Shown: positions 11,561-23,323, counted from the stretch's first letter. The stretch: DNA of 40,071 nt from Purshia tridentata (GCA_003254885.1 QANT01007118.1:1-40071), one strand, 5' to 3'. The notes: generated by a model from the letters alone, not told the origin. Made by a program: numbers and translations.

Positions 11561-13031
11561 AAAAAATTTGGGCATGACTATTTGGGATAATATATATTAT
11601 GTGTTGTCAACTTAATTAGCAAAATTACAATGAAAAAGAATATGTATATATTAATTTAAGAGATAATTATGCTTATAAGTCCTTCAGAAAAGAATTAGAG
11701 AAACCAAGAAACCGTATGCATATTGATATTGATTAGCAATACATCAATTAAAAGATTTTTTTTTTTGAAAACTGAAAATAATGGATTTACCTTTTTAAAA
11801 GAAATTTCACTTGAAATGAATGAGAATACAACCTACATCATAAATTATATATGTATTAAAAGAAAAATAAAACTAGTTTGACAATAATGTTTATGATAAA
11901 CCAACGGCATAAATTAAAGAATCCATCTTTAAGAATTGGAGGATCACTCCGAAATGTAATCCAATTATCCGACTTGTCTAATTTGACTGATTTTTTAAAG
12001 ATAATTCTAAAAGGATTCTAGAAAAATAATAGTTTAGATTATCATGCCACATTAAAGAAAAATAAAATAGACTAATAGGCTAGGCATATATACAACAATG
12101 CTACACTTACCATAATTTTATACCATGAGTGACCAATGTGTCTACTTTCTCATCATGTGATGACAAAAATGTATCTGATAAGAGAGATATATAAACACAT
12201 AAAATATATAACAAATTAGATTCTTGTTCAAAACTACTAATATATATATTTAGTAAGAAGGATATTGAAATACTAACTTGATCTAAAGGACAATCCATGA
12301 GATTCTTGAACTGCATATGCTCAGTAGTTGCATCTATATATTGAGTTGCATTTGCATTTTTTGAGTTGCAGGTGCATCTGTATGTATATTGAGATGCATC
12401 TATATTTTTTGAATTACATCTGTATTTTTTGAGTTGCATATGCATATTTGAGCTTTATCTGTATCTGCATCGACAATTTTTGCAGATGCACCTGCCGAGC
12501 GCTCGAGAACAAAATTTTTTGTTAGAAGCACAAATGATTAAACCAGTTGTCATTTTGGCTAACATTATTAATAGTCAAGCCCTAGAATCTAATGCACCAT
12601 AAAATACATACATCCATCGCATGAAAGTTCTCCGCACCAACATATTGAGAGTAAAACCCTAATCGAATACCATAGCCCAAGAGTCGAAATCCACTCGCAC
12701 AAACATATGAGAAACCCATCACAAAATATATTAAACAAAAAAATTATCCAAATTTTCAAGAAAAATCCGAGCAAGCCCGAAATTAATGAAAATGATCTTG
12801 AATTAATACAATGGTTGTAACTATTAAATGTTTAAATGAATTCGACCCTTAGATGTATTATTCCTTACTTGTAAATCAAATTAAGTCACTTAAGTGTTTG
12901 TGTTATTTATGATAACCATAATGCCACTTCCAAAAAAGAAAAAAGAAGTAAATTTAATTTACGGTTACCTATGTGAATAAGAAAAATGTAATGAATTCGG
13001 TACACATACTATTAATTGAAAAAATGTTAGA
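11561..13031. other. Intergenic region between BLH1-like and BTB genes, left part
   Basis: No gene seen. It contains one transposon-terminus-like sequence (AACAATGCTACACTTACCAT at 12094-12113), similar to an end of the element at 20421-20612, and a degenerate minisatellite described separately. Confidence 0.55.
12310..12495. repeat. Degenerate minisatellite, about 20 bp unit
   Basis: Roughly eight diverged copies of a unit resembling TTGAGTTGCATCTGTATTTT, spaced about 18-28 bases apart. The minus-strand reading frame over it shows a matching internal amino-acid repetition, which is a consequence of the DNA repeat and not evidence of a protein. Confidence 0.65.
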
Positions 13032-13773
13032 AAATAAGGTTAATTGACTTTAAATACCAAATTTTAATAATTTTTTTGTTTAGGTACCAAAATTTAATAG
13101 CATTTTAGATTAGGTACTAATTGAAAAGTCAAACATAATAATATAGTAAAGGGCACTATAATTCCCAAATATTACATCACATGCCATTACAATAAAATAT
13201 ATATATTACATCCATACTATTACATTAATTTATACTATATTGTATTAAAACAAAAACAAAAATCAAACCAATCACATCTTAACTGTGATTGTTTTACAAT
13301 TTAGTTGTGATTGTCTTGGTAAGTGAAAAAGACAACTCCCACCACTATACTAAGTATTATTTTAAGTAAAAGTATTGTTTTGACCTCTATTTATACTATA
13401 TTGTAGTACAATTTCTCTTAAAAAATATTTCAATTCAGTCACAACCTAACTGTGACTGTCATTTAGCCACAATTAAATTTGAAGTTGAGTGTTGTACAAT
13501 TACAACTAAAACTAAAGTTGAGACTATATTAAGTAATTTCCAAGACAATATAAAAGTATCAAGGACAATTTTGTCAAAACTTTATGAATTTTATCTAAGA
13601 CCCATCATATGTGGGCCAAATGATAGTAGAAGGGTAAATTTGTCAAACAAATAGGCTGTAAATTTGTGACCTATTCTAAAAATCAAGTTCATTAATTAGT
13701 AGTCAAATCTAAAATTATGAGCAAAACTAATTTTCTAAAAAAGTATTGAAATTAGGTATTTAATCCTAAATTT
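13032..13773. mobile_element. Non-autonomous inverted-repeat transposon, about 740 bp
   Basis: The two ends are diverged inverted repeats of about 80 bases. The left end carries TTAAATACCAAATTT and later TTTTAGATTAGGTACTAATT. The right end read on the other strand carries TTAAATACCTAATTT and TTTTAGATTTGACTACTAAT in the same order. The interior has further short repeats of TAACTGTGATTG and TAACTGTGACTG type. There is no coding capacity and no clear target duplication. Long diverged TIRs suggest a Mutator-like MITE, but the superfamily is not established. Confidence 0.55.
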
Positions 13774-14999
13774 CTACATAAAATATTGATTACAAAAACT
13801 TAATTGTTGATTTCATATCAAAAGTAGGGAGAATAAAAATTTGGTAACATAAAAGTGAATTGATGTTATCCATATGAAATATTATAATATATATATAAAG
13901 ATGCCAACGCACACAAAAGTTTCATCTATATTTTGTCTTTAACAACCAATCTGTATACGTAACATCATTTAAAAACAAATGCCTTGGTCACCATTATTGG
14001 TCAAGAAAAGAAGAAACAATAGACTTGGAAAGCAAGTCTGTTAAAAAAATAAGTCTTACAGTATGACAGTGCATATCCCATTCAAATCAGAAAAAGTATA
14101 AAATATAGTTAGCAATATTTTATTTTTATGAAATTTTATATTGCATTAATAGGAATTGACGTGGAGACCTCTTTGAGGTCCTCTGCTTATGGAAAGTGGG
14201 AAAAAGAGTCCTCTAATTTAAGAAAGAGAGAATCTACATGCATAAGACAAAACAAGAATAGCAAATATATGTGTTGCATGTCTATTTGGAAGCAAAACAT
14301 TGTTTCTTTAAAGATAACATACAATAAAAGACCCCATTTGCTTTTCCTTTTGATCTTTTAGTATTTCTTCTCTGTCAAGGATACAAACATCAATAAGATT
14401 TCACAAGTTTGTTAGGTGAGTTCCATTGCATAAAAGCTTTTTATGTGTTTTGAGAAAAGCACAAAGTTACACTAATGAACTTCAACTTTGAATTGGTAAA
14501 TTACTTCCCCACATAAATTCCAATCAATTATCCTTCAGATGTGCTTTAGGACACCACAGCATAACACAGCATAACAAATTCCACCAGAGAAAAATGAAGA
14601 AAGTTCTCACTCATATCTATACTCAAATAAGGTATTCATACTTACAAATCAAAACTGAACCCAGGGCATACATGATCGCTCACCTTGATTTCAGTTACTT
14701 TTGACATTAAGAACTCCAACAACTACATTTTCTTACAGTTAAAACAGAAGTTACAGGATCATAAATTACATGGCATATGACATCCTAGAATCAAAATTTA
14801 CATGGAACAAGTTCAAAATAGGCTCTACTAACTTAAACATGGTGTCTACTTTTCTCCTCAGATTTTTGCAAATGCATTGGTTAAGGAAGGGTGTTAAAAA
14901 ATTTGGTAGCTACTAATAAGTCACGTGATAAGAGAGATAGGCACAGTGAGTGTATACACCCGTGATAAGTAAGCTTTTCAGTTTAAAAAGGTTAATGAC
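13774..14999. other. Intergenic and 3' flank of BTB gene
   Basis: No coding region supported. The part nearest 15000 is the likely 3' untranslated region of the minus-strand BTB gene. An open frame at 14128-14361 has no domain, no homology that I recognise and no gene-like context. Confidence 0.5.
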
Positions 15000-16697
15000 T
15001 CAATGTGTATTGATCTTGTCTTGGTTTACTGCGATAACCGATAGTCTCCTTTTGGCAACCTTGGATCTGTAACACCACACCTCAAATGCTTCTGTCAGGT
15101 CAGGATATTGAATATGCTCATTTCCCAACCAATCAGTCAATATCTCTGCCTGCTCTGCTGATGGCAGTGCAAGAATTAAGGAAACAAATGTGGATTCCAA
15201 GGATTGCCACAGCTCGCTATCCATTTTTAGCGTGGGAGCATCATCACCAGTAGTTGTGACAGAATCAATCAGAGGTTTTGTAACCCTCACAAAAGGAAGC
15301 CACACCTTCACCATATGAAGCCGTTTTCCAGTTGGCAAAATGACAGTACCATAACCTATTGCCTCTAGAACCTTTGACACCACCTCAATAACCTTGAGCT
15401 TTGTCTCAATTAATTCAGCCGTTGGACTCGCTTGCTGTACAACCTTAACAATTTTATCTGATGCATCCATCCAATTGCAGACAAACTCCCTCATAATTTC
15501 CAACTTGGTTAATATCTGACATGCCCACGACAAATCTGATAAAAGAGATTGAAATGATTGCATTTCCCTTCCATTAGAAGATAATTCCATTTCACATAAC
15601 AAAGCTTCTAATAGATTATTAAATCTTTCAAATAGTCTCTTCACACTTTCTTTCACCTCAGATTTTATCTCATCATCAGCTGTTAAGAGAGGTGCATCAT
15701 CATCTTCAGTTAGCATGTACTCAAGCTGCTCCTGGGCTGAAGTCTTGAGATCATTCATGATTGGAGGAGGGGATGATGTGGCAAATTGGATGGTTGAGAA
15801 AAAAATTCCCATGATGGCTGATTGATTGACTGGTTGGAGACGGGCAAGAATTGGCTCTGCTAGTGATCCCATGGGTGGTATGATTTTTATAATCTCCTCC
15901 TCCTCACATTCTTCCCAGGGGACTGCTTCCAAGTAGTTTACGCAGGCCGTGATGATTTGTGGGCATCCAAGCTTGACAGCCACCTGGAGAATGCCAAGGG
16001 CATTTTTTACACCATGCCACATGTCATCAATTAAGCCATCTATTAAGACGTAGAGCAAGCGGAGAACACTGACATGGTAGTCAAAGTCTGTTTCTTGGCA
16101 GTAAACCTCAACACAGTTGCGCGAGTCAAGAATCTGACATGTTGGCCAATTTTCAGAGAGGCGGTCAGCGAAATACTTGCTCTTTTCCATGAGTATGTTG
16201 GAGTGACAATATAACCATTCATCCCGGCCATCCTGTGTTCGTATCCTCACAACAACATCACTGGTTGATCGGTCCCCAATCCTGCTAGGAGTCCTTGTTT
16301 CAGAACCCTGAAAGAAAAGAAACATTAAAGGAATAGAATAATAATAGGATACTAAAAAAGGAAAGCAACACAGCAAAAACGTTTTGAACATATGACACAT
16401 TTCTCAGTTTTTCACTTCTCTATATACCATGTCATTAATTAACAAACTATTGAAGCTCATAAGAATCAAATGTGTTACTGGACAAACACTGATGGAATTA
16501 AATCACAGTTATGTGGTTCAGTTACAGTGTCATTGCAGGTACTAAACTCAAAAGGAAGAAAAGCAGAGAAAGGCAATCTTAGCTGCTCTATGTCTCAACT
16601 ATGGAAACAGAAACTGACATAATAATTAAGATTGGCAAAGAAAAGAAGATTTGGAACATAAAAATAAAAAGCTTGGGGAACTTACAAGAGACTCCAT
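15000..16697 (-). CDS. BTB/POZ domain protein, At3g05675-like
   Basis: Two coding exons on the minus strand: 16697-16686 (Met-Glu-Ser-Leu) and 16307-15000, joined across a GTAAGT...CAG intron. The product is 439 residues, close to the roughly 440 of Arabidopsis At3g05675. After GDRSTSDVVVRI a BTB/POZ fold covers about residues 18-115 (HSNILMEKSKYFADRL, then a Cys-rich VEVYCQETDFDYHV strand). A conserved plant-specific C-terminal region follows, with VPWEECEEEEIIKIIPPM, an acidic stretch (LTEDDDAPLL) and a C-terminal helical part with the motif EILTDWLGNEH. Plant BTB proteins of this kind are thought to be CUL3 ubiquitin-ligase adaptors; no substrate is known to me. The long exon is certain. 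The 4-residue first exon is less so: the frame stays open upstream and several out-of-frame ATGs precede it, so a different start is possible. Confidence 0.85.
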
Positions 16698-16759
16698 TGA
16701 AGCATTACACACTAGTGAACATTTCTTGAACACATCATAGCATCTGCCGATAAACGTGA
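16698..16759 (-). other. 5' leader part of the BTB second exon
   Basis: On the minus strand a TTTTGCAG acceptor ends at 16760, and sequence 16759-16698 runs into the proposed start. It holds several short upstream ORFs (for example ATG CTA TGA at 16743-16735), which may limit translation or mean that the start is mis-assigned. Confidence 0.45.
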
Positions 16760-17778
16760 CTGCAAAAGTGTTAGCGCCAACAGATTGCCATACACACTGG
16801 ATGTTGTACCAATTACTTCTATTGTTTCCTTTTTGGCTTGGAAATGGTAAATAATCTGCATACATTGACCTAAATTACACCTCGAGAAACATGGAGTGAC
16901 CAGTAGATTTCTGATATTCTAAAAAACTTTTTCTACAATGGTCAATCCTTTGCATTTTTTATATAATACAACAGTTACCACAAGTGAGTTCGGTGTACAT
17001 TTTAACTATATGTCGGTACAAACGATAGAAAAGCACTAATAACCAGCTTAAATCTAAACGAGCTGGTGTAAGAACTTTTATCTTTTTTCTCTAGCAAAAT
17101 TTTTAGTAAGAACTTGGGCGCTCTTACCATATAGAAGTATATACTCCCTATTCAAAGTAATATCTGCAATCTCCTAAGCCAATTATAGTCTAAAAATTAA
17201 TATATCCAAACACATCTTAACTAATAAGAAGGAAACAATTAAAGTTTCACCTTAGAACAATCATTTTGTGAGGGCTAATAATTGACGCATAGTTTCATTG
17301 TTTGTCCGTACAACCAACTTTCTTTCAAAATCAAACATACACAAGCATATAGTCTAAACTAAAGATTAAAAAAAAAAACAGAAAATGAAGACTAGGCATA
17401 CATTCTGACCGTCATACGTAAAACCCACATTTTTAATTATCTTTTTAGCGCCTCATTCTTATTGTTCCCAAAATTCACTTCATTAAAGAGTACTTTTGAG
17501 GAAAATAATTGAAAGTGACTATAAAATAAGATTTTGTACAGATAAGAGAGAAACCCAGATAGAGTTTTTTGGTGGGCAAGAAGAGATTAATGCATAAAGA
17601 GTGAAAACCAAGAAAATCCAAGTTCAGAGTGCAGCCCAAGGGAAAAATAGAAGTAAAGAATTGCTGATAACCAAAATAAATAGAAAAAATAGATAAATAG
17701 TGAATGATAAAGTACAAATCATAGCGAATACTGCAAGAGAGAAAAATGAATTTGAGGATTCATACCCTCTCTTCTCAC

Positions 17779-17866
17779 CAACTACTTGGTCCCTGACGGT
17801 TTTGATTTCGCAAGAGCAAGCAACAGGGTAATGCTCAAGCTCACTCAGTCGCTCTGTTTGTCTTGG

Positions 17867-17900
<34 letters not shown>

Positions 17901-17905
17901 GGTGA
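17779..17905 (-). promoter_or_regulatory. Non-coding first exon and transcription start region of BTB gene
   Basis: On the minus strand, a GA repeat (17871-17899) leads into a moderately GC-rich leader that ends in TAGTTG followed by GTGAGAAG at 17778, a good splice donor. Joining it to the acceptor at 16760 gives a spliced leader for the BTB gene with a first intron of about 1 kb. I see no TATA box immediately upstream; GA/CT tracts are typical of TATA-less plant promoters. Inferred, not proven. Confidence 0.5.
17871..17899. repeat. (CT)n microsatellite
   Basis: About fourteen CT dinucleotides on the plus strand (GA on the transcribed-sense minus strand) at the 5' edge of the BTB leader exon. 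Confidence 0.9.
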
Positions 17906-18064
17906 AGTGGGTAATGTGAGTGAGGCCCAAACTCTGTTACTTAACTAAAATGTGGCCCAACATGTTGGACCGAATTTGCTCAAGCCCAAAAGCCCCTCAA
18001 AAATAACATTACCAACAATTTTTTTAAAATTTTTTTATTGAAGAAGAAGCAATTCATTAATAAA

Positions 18065-18310
18065 CTAGGAAGAAGAACAATCCAACAATAATTGAGCTTC
18101 TAACCAAGATGGGATAGAAGACCCCCAACTTTGGTAAGAGCCACAATGTAAATGGCGTGCTAGCAAGTGGGTAACAAGACCGAGACACAAACTGACCAGA
18201 CGAATTCAAGCAAGATCGCCAAACTTCTTTAGCTTCTTCCAACAAATGGCCATCAAAAGCTATATCCGACCTCAACATATTGAGTCGAATCAAAACAAAC
18301 CAATTTATGA
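18065..18310 (-). pseudogene. RNase H-like retroelement fragment, frameshifted
   Basis: On the minus strand one frame reads HLLEEAKEVWRSC, then LNSSGQFVSRSC. After a one-base frame change near 18170 it continues HLLARHLHCGSYQSWGS, then IPSWLEAQLLLDCSSS and a stop at 18067-18065. This order (VSRSCNxxAHLLARHA-type motif followed by W...PSWL...) is the C-terminal end of the RNase H-type domain seen in plant LINE-derived proteins such as the putative ribonuclease H At1g65750 group. It is a truncated, frameshifted remnant with no visible reverse transcriptase upstream. The family call rests on motif recognition. Confidence 0.6.
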
Positions 18311-18800
18311 CAGCAAAAAAATTATAAAAACCAACCAATCTGAATTCAAAGCAAATATTTAACTGTTGAGCAACTCAAACAAAAATTTGACAAGTATAGT
18401 AAATGTGAAAATAATTTATCTCAAGTTTTCGGTAAACTTAAAATCGAAGAACTAAACTTTAAGCCCTAAGCGGCAATGGCTGCTCGTTCCGCTTGAGTGA
18501 ATTGACGTCTTGTGTAATGTTCTCTTGAATTGGGTATCTCAAATAGTTAAGTATCCATTTTATTCTCAATATGATTTATGTATTTATAAAATTTTGTTTA
18601 TTTATTTATTTGACAAAATTAAATGACTAAAGAAATTTAGATTTGGCAAATAATTTACAAAAATTATATTTAGAAAAAAATCTGAACAGTTTTTAGAGAT
18701 CATATTGCACAATAAATCCCATGACGATCCTTATTTTTCTTAAAATAAAAACATCATCATTATAGAATTATTTTTAATATGTATTTATTATTATGTTGTT

Positions 18801-18849
18801 ATTTGCACTCTTTTAAAAAAATTGGAAGAAATTTTTAGAGAGTGCAAAT
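18801..18849. repeat. Short perfect-ended hairpin
   Basis: ATTTGCACTCT is mirrored by AGAGTGCAAAT with A/T-rich arms between them, leaving a loop of only a few bases. It could be a collapsed MITE or a structured transcript; there is no other support for either. Confidence 0.6.
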
Positions 18850-19035
18850 AGTGTTTCACTATTTTTGTTCTTATGATTTTGCTCCCTTATTTTAAATCTT
18901 TAGTGGAGATATGATGACTTCAAAGTCCATTGGTTTACCTTCTCGATTCTAGAAGAACTTTTTCAAAGTTATATTGCGGTAAAAATGCAATGTCTAACAA
19001 ATTTAAATGAAGACTAGAATTTTAAAAAAAAAAAA

Positions 19036-19076
19036 TTTCAGTTTTCAATTTCAATTTCAATTTCACTTTCAATTTC
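19036..19076. repeat. Imperfect (CAATTT)n repeat
   Basis: Five to six tandem hexamers of CAATTT/CACTTT type. A low-complexity feature. Confidence 0.7.
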
Positions 19077-19390
19077 ACTGTCCAAACTATAGTTAATTAG
19101 GAATTATTTTAATTAACAATCATTTATTGGGTCAAAAGACTCAAACTAATATTTCCATTCTCTCACGGTCTCACCCCAATAATTATATCTCTGTACACGT
19201 AAAAGAAATTGCTTGCAATGCGAATTACAATATGAGATTTATGAATGACAAAATCCAAACTTCATGCACTTGCAGTTATTATTCTTCAAGCCATGCAGGG
19301 TGAAATATATGTTCATTGAAGAATACTACTTACCAAAAATTAACAATGATGACAATTATCAGAAAATAAAATTTCTTTTTAGGCCTGTAA

Positions 19391-19593
19391 ATTGAACAAT
19401 ACTTTCCTTAGTCCTTGATTGAAGAACTCCTTCAACCTCTTTTCACATATACATGTCCTTTTTGATATTTTTATTGAATTTATGAATTAATTTTTTGTTT
19501 ATTTAGAATGAAAAGATTAAAAACGACATGCTTTTGTGAGAGGAGGTTGAAGAAACTCCTCTATAATCAAGGACTAGAGAAATATTGTTCAAT
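19391..19593. mobile_element. MITE with about 48 bp terminal inverted repeats
   Basis: A 203 bp element. The left end begins ATTGAACAATACTTTCC, then TTAGTCCTTGATTGAAG. The right end on the other strand begins ATTGAACAATATTTCTC, then TAGTCCTTGATTATAG, and the match runs to the CTTCAACCTC motif on both sides. There is no coding capacity. A second copy with the same ends is at 39079-39192, so this is a repeated family. No unambiguous target duplication could be read, because the end itself is partly palindromic. Confidence 0.75.
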
Positions 19594-20420
19594 ATTGAAT
19601 GTTGATCCTTTGAAAGTCACATGTTTCCAGAAGCAATTTTCTCATCTGAGTGTACCATTACATCTCATCTGAATAATAGTGGACTTTAATTGAACCCATG
19701 ACTTGACTCTAAATTAAATTCACTCCACTCTTCTCTCACAATCTGAGCTAGCCAATGGCTGGCTTATAATGAACCTTTAGATCAATGGCTTTAGTTTGTT
19801 TGTTTTTTTTTATATAGTAATTTGCTTGTCTTGTAATAAGGTGGCTCATAAGTTACCCCGTTCTAATTTGATTTTGAACATATTAATTATTTCTTTCATT
19901 TGGATGGAGGGGGGTAATTAGATTCAGTCTGCTCTCGATCATGATATTTTTGTTTGCTTGAAGATAAATACATAATTCGGCTTGATGCCTTTTTAATAAA
20001 TAAAAAATTGTTATATAATATATAGAGCGATTAAATATATGGTTCTTTATAGTTTCTAATTAAGTTAAGTAAGAGTGAGGACTAACGGTTTGATGCATGC
20101 ATGTATCAGTTAAAAAGTAGAGCGTCCCAAATTAGCAGAATCATAGCAAAACACAAAAACAAATAAAAAACAATGACTTAGAATCACCATTATTAATGAA
20201 ACAGATACCACAGCCAGCCGAAATTGTTGGCCAAGAATGCTCAAGAAAAGTCAACAAAATATACATAAAACTACGTGGTGAGTTCCACTAAATATCCTAT
20301 ATTTAGTGTTAAATATAAGATTTTATAATCTAGCCTTCCTCTATATATATATGAATGCTAGAACAATATATAATATCGATATCCTCAGTTGCAAAAGATA
20401 AAAAAAAACTAAACGGCTAT
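19594..20420. other. Intergenic region, no gene seen
   Basis: AT-rich spacer between two MITEs. No coding region, RNA gene or repeat of note was recognised. Confidence 0.5.
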
Positions 20421-20612
20421 ATGCTATTTTTATCATATTTTTATACCATATTTGTTGTACTATCTTACGTGTCATTATTGTATTGGCAGAGTATTTTCTT
20501 ATTTTTAGGATTTTTATTTTTTATTTTTTAGTGTCCAATATATGAATGTCATGTAGATTGCCACATAAAATGGTATAAAATTATGGTATAAAAACGTGGT
20601 AAGTGTAGCATT
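20421..20612. mobile_element. MITE with ATGCTA ends
   Basis: The left end reads ATGCTATTTTTATCATATTT and continues to TTTTTATACCAT. The right end, on the other strand, reads ATGCTACACTTACCACGTTT and continues to TTTATACCATAATTTTATAC. The inverted similarity is about 30 bases. One terminus of the same kind is present alone at 12094-12113. Non-coding; superfamily unassigned. Confidence 0.6.
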
Positions 20613-21024
20613 GTTAAATTTTTTAACATCTAAATTTGACTAATTATTTATCAGATTGTTAGTCAAAATTATAGACAAAATAAATTGCAAAATTATATGT
20701 CTAGTACATGTAAAGTTTCGATTATCAGTATAATACAAAACATGTTGCTTAATAAAATATGTACAAATTCTCTCTTATTCGAATGTAAATTCTTTCATTA
20801 ATATTTTTTTAGATTGAAACATGCTCATCGTTATAATGTTTAGGTTTTAACTCTCGATTTATACCTTAAAGTCAACAATCATGTCCAAAAAGAGAAAAAA
20901 AATAAGTAATCAAAATTGACAGCTAATCGAAGCAAGAAGCTTATGGCAGTTGGCCCAATTTCTGTACTGGCTAATTAATCGGCGCTGAATCCGTAATTTA
21001 AAAAATTTCCGTTGAGGTATACTT

Positions 21025-21769
21025 CATTTTAAACATGATGAGATATGGTTTGTGAGACCTACTCCGTACTATAATTCGATGATCAAAACCGTCTTTTTTC
21101 TAAGTTTCTATACAAGAATCATATTTGTAAAACATTAGACAAATGAGATATCATTTAACCATTTGACAAAAAAGTCATCATTTCAAGTGTTTAAGGAATC
21201 ACTATGTTTGTCTGTTTATTCTATCACAATTAATTAGATGTCTTAATAGTTTTGAATTTATCTAATTTTAATTACAGTGCGGAGTAGGTCCCATAAGCCA
21301 TACCTTATTATATTTAAGATAAGATTACAGACCCCTTCAAATGTAAGATCCCAAATTCAAGCTTATTTGTGAAATCTATGTAATTTTTCAAAAATCTGAA
21401 TCGTCTATTTTTTTAGGTCATTATTCATAGATCTATATGATACGTTTAACGATTCTGAATATTTTATTAGAAATTAATTAATTACATATTTATGGCGATT
21501 GCTTGAAATAGTTTTGAATTTATCTAATTTTAATTACAGTGTGGAGTAGGTCCCATAAGCCATCCCTTATTATATTTAAGATAAGATTACAGACCCCTTC
21601 AAATGTAAGATCTCAAATTCAAGCTTATTTGTGAAATCTATGTAATTTTTCAAAAATCTGAATCATCTATTTTTTTAGGTCACTATTCATAGATCTATAT
21701 GATACGTTTAGCGATTCTGAATATTTTATTAGAAATTAATTAATTACATATTTATGGCGATTGCTTGAT
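21025..21769. mobile_element. Inverted-repeat element containing a 262 bp tandem duplication
   Basis: At 21042-21075 the minus strand of a motif found downstream appears: GAGACCTACTCCGTACT here is the inverted counterpart of AGTGCGGAGTAGGTCCC, which occurs at about 21278 and again at about 21540. The downstream part is then duplicated head to tail: 21246-21507 and 21508-21769 are identical except for six substitutions, with no indel. The likely origin is a MITE-type element with an internal or terminal recent tandem duplication. The exact outer ends of the original element are unclear. Confidence 0.6.
21246..21769. repeat. 262 bp direct tandem duplication, about 98% identical
   Basis: Copy 1 is 21246-21507 and copy 2 is 21508-21769, an exact 262-base period. 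The differences are six single-base changes (for example GTGCGG/GTGTGG and CATACC/CATCCC). High identity implies a recent event compared with the diverged MITEs nearby. Confidence 0.9.
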
Positions 21770-23075
21770 TGAATTGAGCAGCTAGCCACAGTGGAATATG
21801 AATTGACTTGACTTTGTGAACGTAGGTAAATGAAAGGCGACCAAATCCAATCGTATAACTGCATCTACATGCATTGACTAAATTTACCAAATAAGAAAAG
21901 GCAGTTAGTTTCTCATGCTTTGACTGACAAGTAAATATCAAGAAGCTTATGCACTAATTATAAATTGTTGAATAATAATTAATGAATTACGTTATGCATT
22001 CTCTCTTGTTTCGCTTTTCTCTCCCTTTTTTTATATAATAATTTTCTTTAAGCCAACCTGAAAGAAGACTAACAGAAAAAAGGAAATTCATCATTAATTA
22101 AACCTGGCCTTTCCTGAAAATTTTCTATTATTTATATTTTCCACCAAATTTTTTATTATTTTTTATTAAAGAAAGCTTGTTATTCAATGCCTTGGGTGGC
22201 TTTCATAAGGTAGGAGAGTAATGACATTTTTCTCTTTGCAACGTTTTTGGCTTTTTATTTTAGCTTCGTACGAGTAAACAATTAAAAGTCAATTAATTTC
22301 AATACCTGTTCAGCATTATAGAAAAATATTCCTGTAGTTATAAAGAAACTCCCTTTTTCTTATGCAATAAACGACCCTTAAAAATTTAAAGATGACAAAT
22401 AAAAGTTGGAGGTGGCCGGTAATCAAAAAAAAACATTTGCGTATTCCCTCAGTTCATAGTTTGTTAGATCATTTAAGGCAGACTTGTCCTTTTTGACTCG
22501 GATGATTGATTTTGTCTTTAGGAAGTTTCCTCGTTGTTTCATGCATGTAATCGCAACGTACACCTACGCCATAACATTATCCAGATACATAGTTATGTCG
22601 ACTCACCTGCCTCTAATCACAATAAAAATCAAATTGGATCCCAAATGATTAAGGGAGATCTAATTAAAAAGATCCCAAATCAAGTTCGATTTAAATCATA
22701 CCAGCATGTATATTTATATATAGAGAAATAAATAACTTAACATAACATATTCAACAGTTGAAATTCTTTAATTAAAACTTTACAACCAAATTTGTAAGTT
22801 AATTTAAAAGTGGAATATAATATCTGGATTGGTTTTTCATATTATTGACTCGAATTATCAAAAAGGAAGGTAATATTGAAAGGGGTCCCAATCCAATTGC
22901 TCTAGACAGTAGTCGACAGACACTATTATTCCGTCTTCTTCTTTAATCTTGAGTTTTGAGGCCCCTTTTAATTGGCCTTGGAGCATTGGCCACGTACAGC
23001 TTTCCTGCTTTGAGTCTTTGACCACCAAAGGCTTGGAATATATTGGATTGGTATTACACATACTTTCACGTACTG
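21770..23075. other. Intergenic region and upstream region of PUB24-like gene
   Basis: No gene supported; small open frames here lack any domain. The 3' part presumably holds the promoter of the U-box gene. I could not identify a specific stress or W-box element with enough confidence to list it. Confidence 0.5.
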
Positions 23076-23323
23076 GGTAAAATATATATATATTTATTTG
23101 TTCCATGACACTGCATGTTTGCTTCCAAAAATTCAAGATCTCTCTCTCTGGTCAATATATTAGCCGCATACTCTTACCACCCACAATCCCAAAACTTCCA
23201 CCTTCCACACTCACAACCAATATTTTCTTCAATATTAATTCCATTCCCACATTAATTTCGAGCTTCCTTAGCAGACCCTCCACCAATTTATTAATCATCA
23301 TATTCATATCCAACAGCTTTATC
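23076..23323 (+). promoter_or_regulatory. Core promoter and 5' leader of PUB24-like gene
   Basis: A TATA-type stretch (AAATATATATATATTTAT, about 23080-23097) is followed at suitable distance by a pyrimidine-rich leader (TCTCTCTCTCTGGTC at about 23140, then a C-rich region). The frame of the coding sequence stays open through the leader to an ATG at 23105, but that stretch shows no family similarity and is treated as untranslated. Confidence 0.5.

Larger units (their letters stand above)
18311..19390. other. Intergenic region, left part of BTB-PUB24 interval
   Basis: AT-rich without genes. It holds a compact inverted repeat at 18801-18849 and an ATTTCA-type hexanucleotide repeat at about 19036-19076. 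Confidence 0.55.

Noticed and set aside
12107..12445. 112-codon minus-strand frame with internal repetition
   Set aside because: The repetition comes from the DNA minisatellite, and there is no start context or domain.
23105..23323. 73-residue N-terminal extension of the PUB24-like protein
   Set aside because: The family starts just before the U-box. The extension is leader-like (CT and C-rich), and the ATG at 23324 has a better context.
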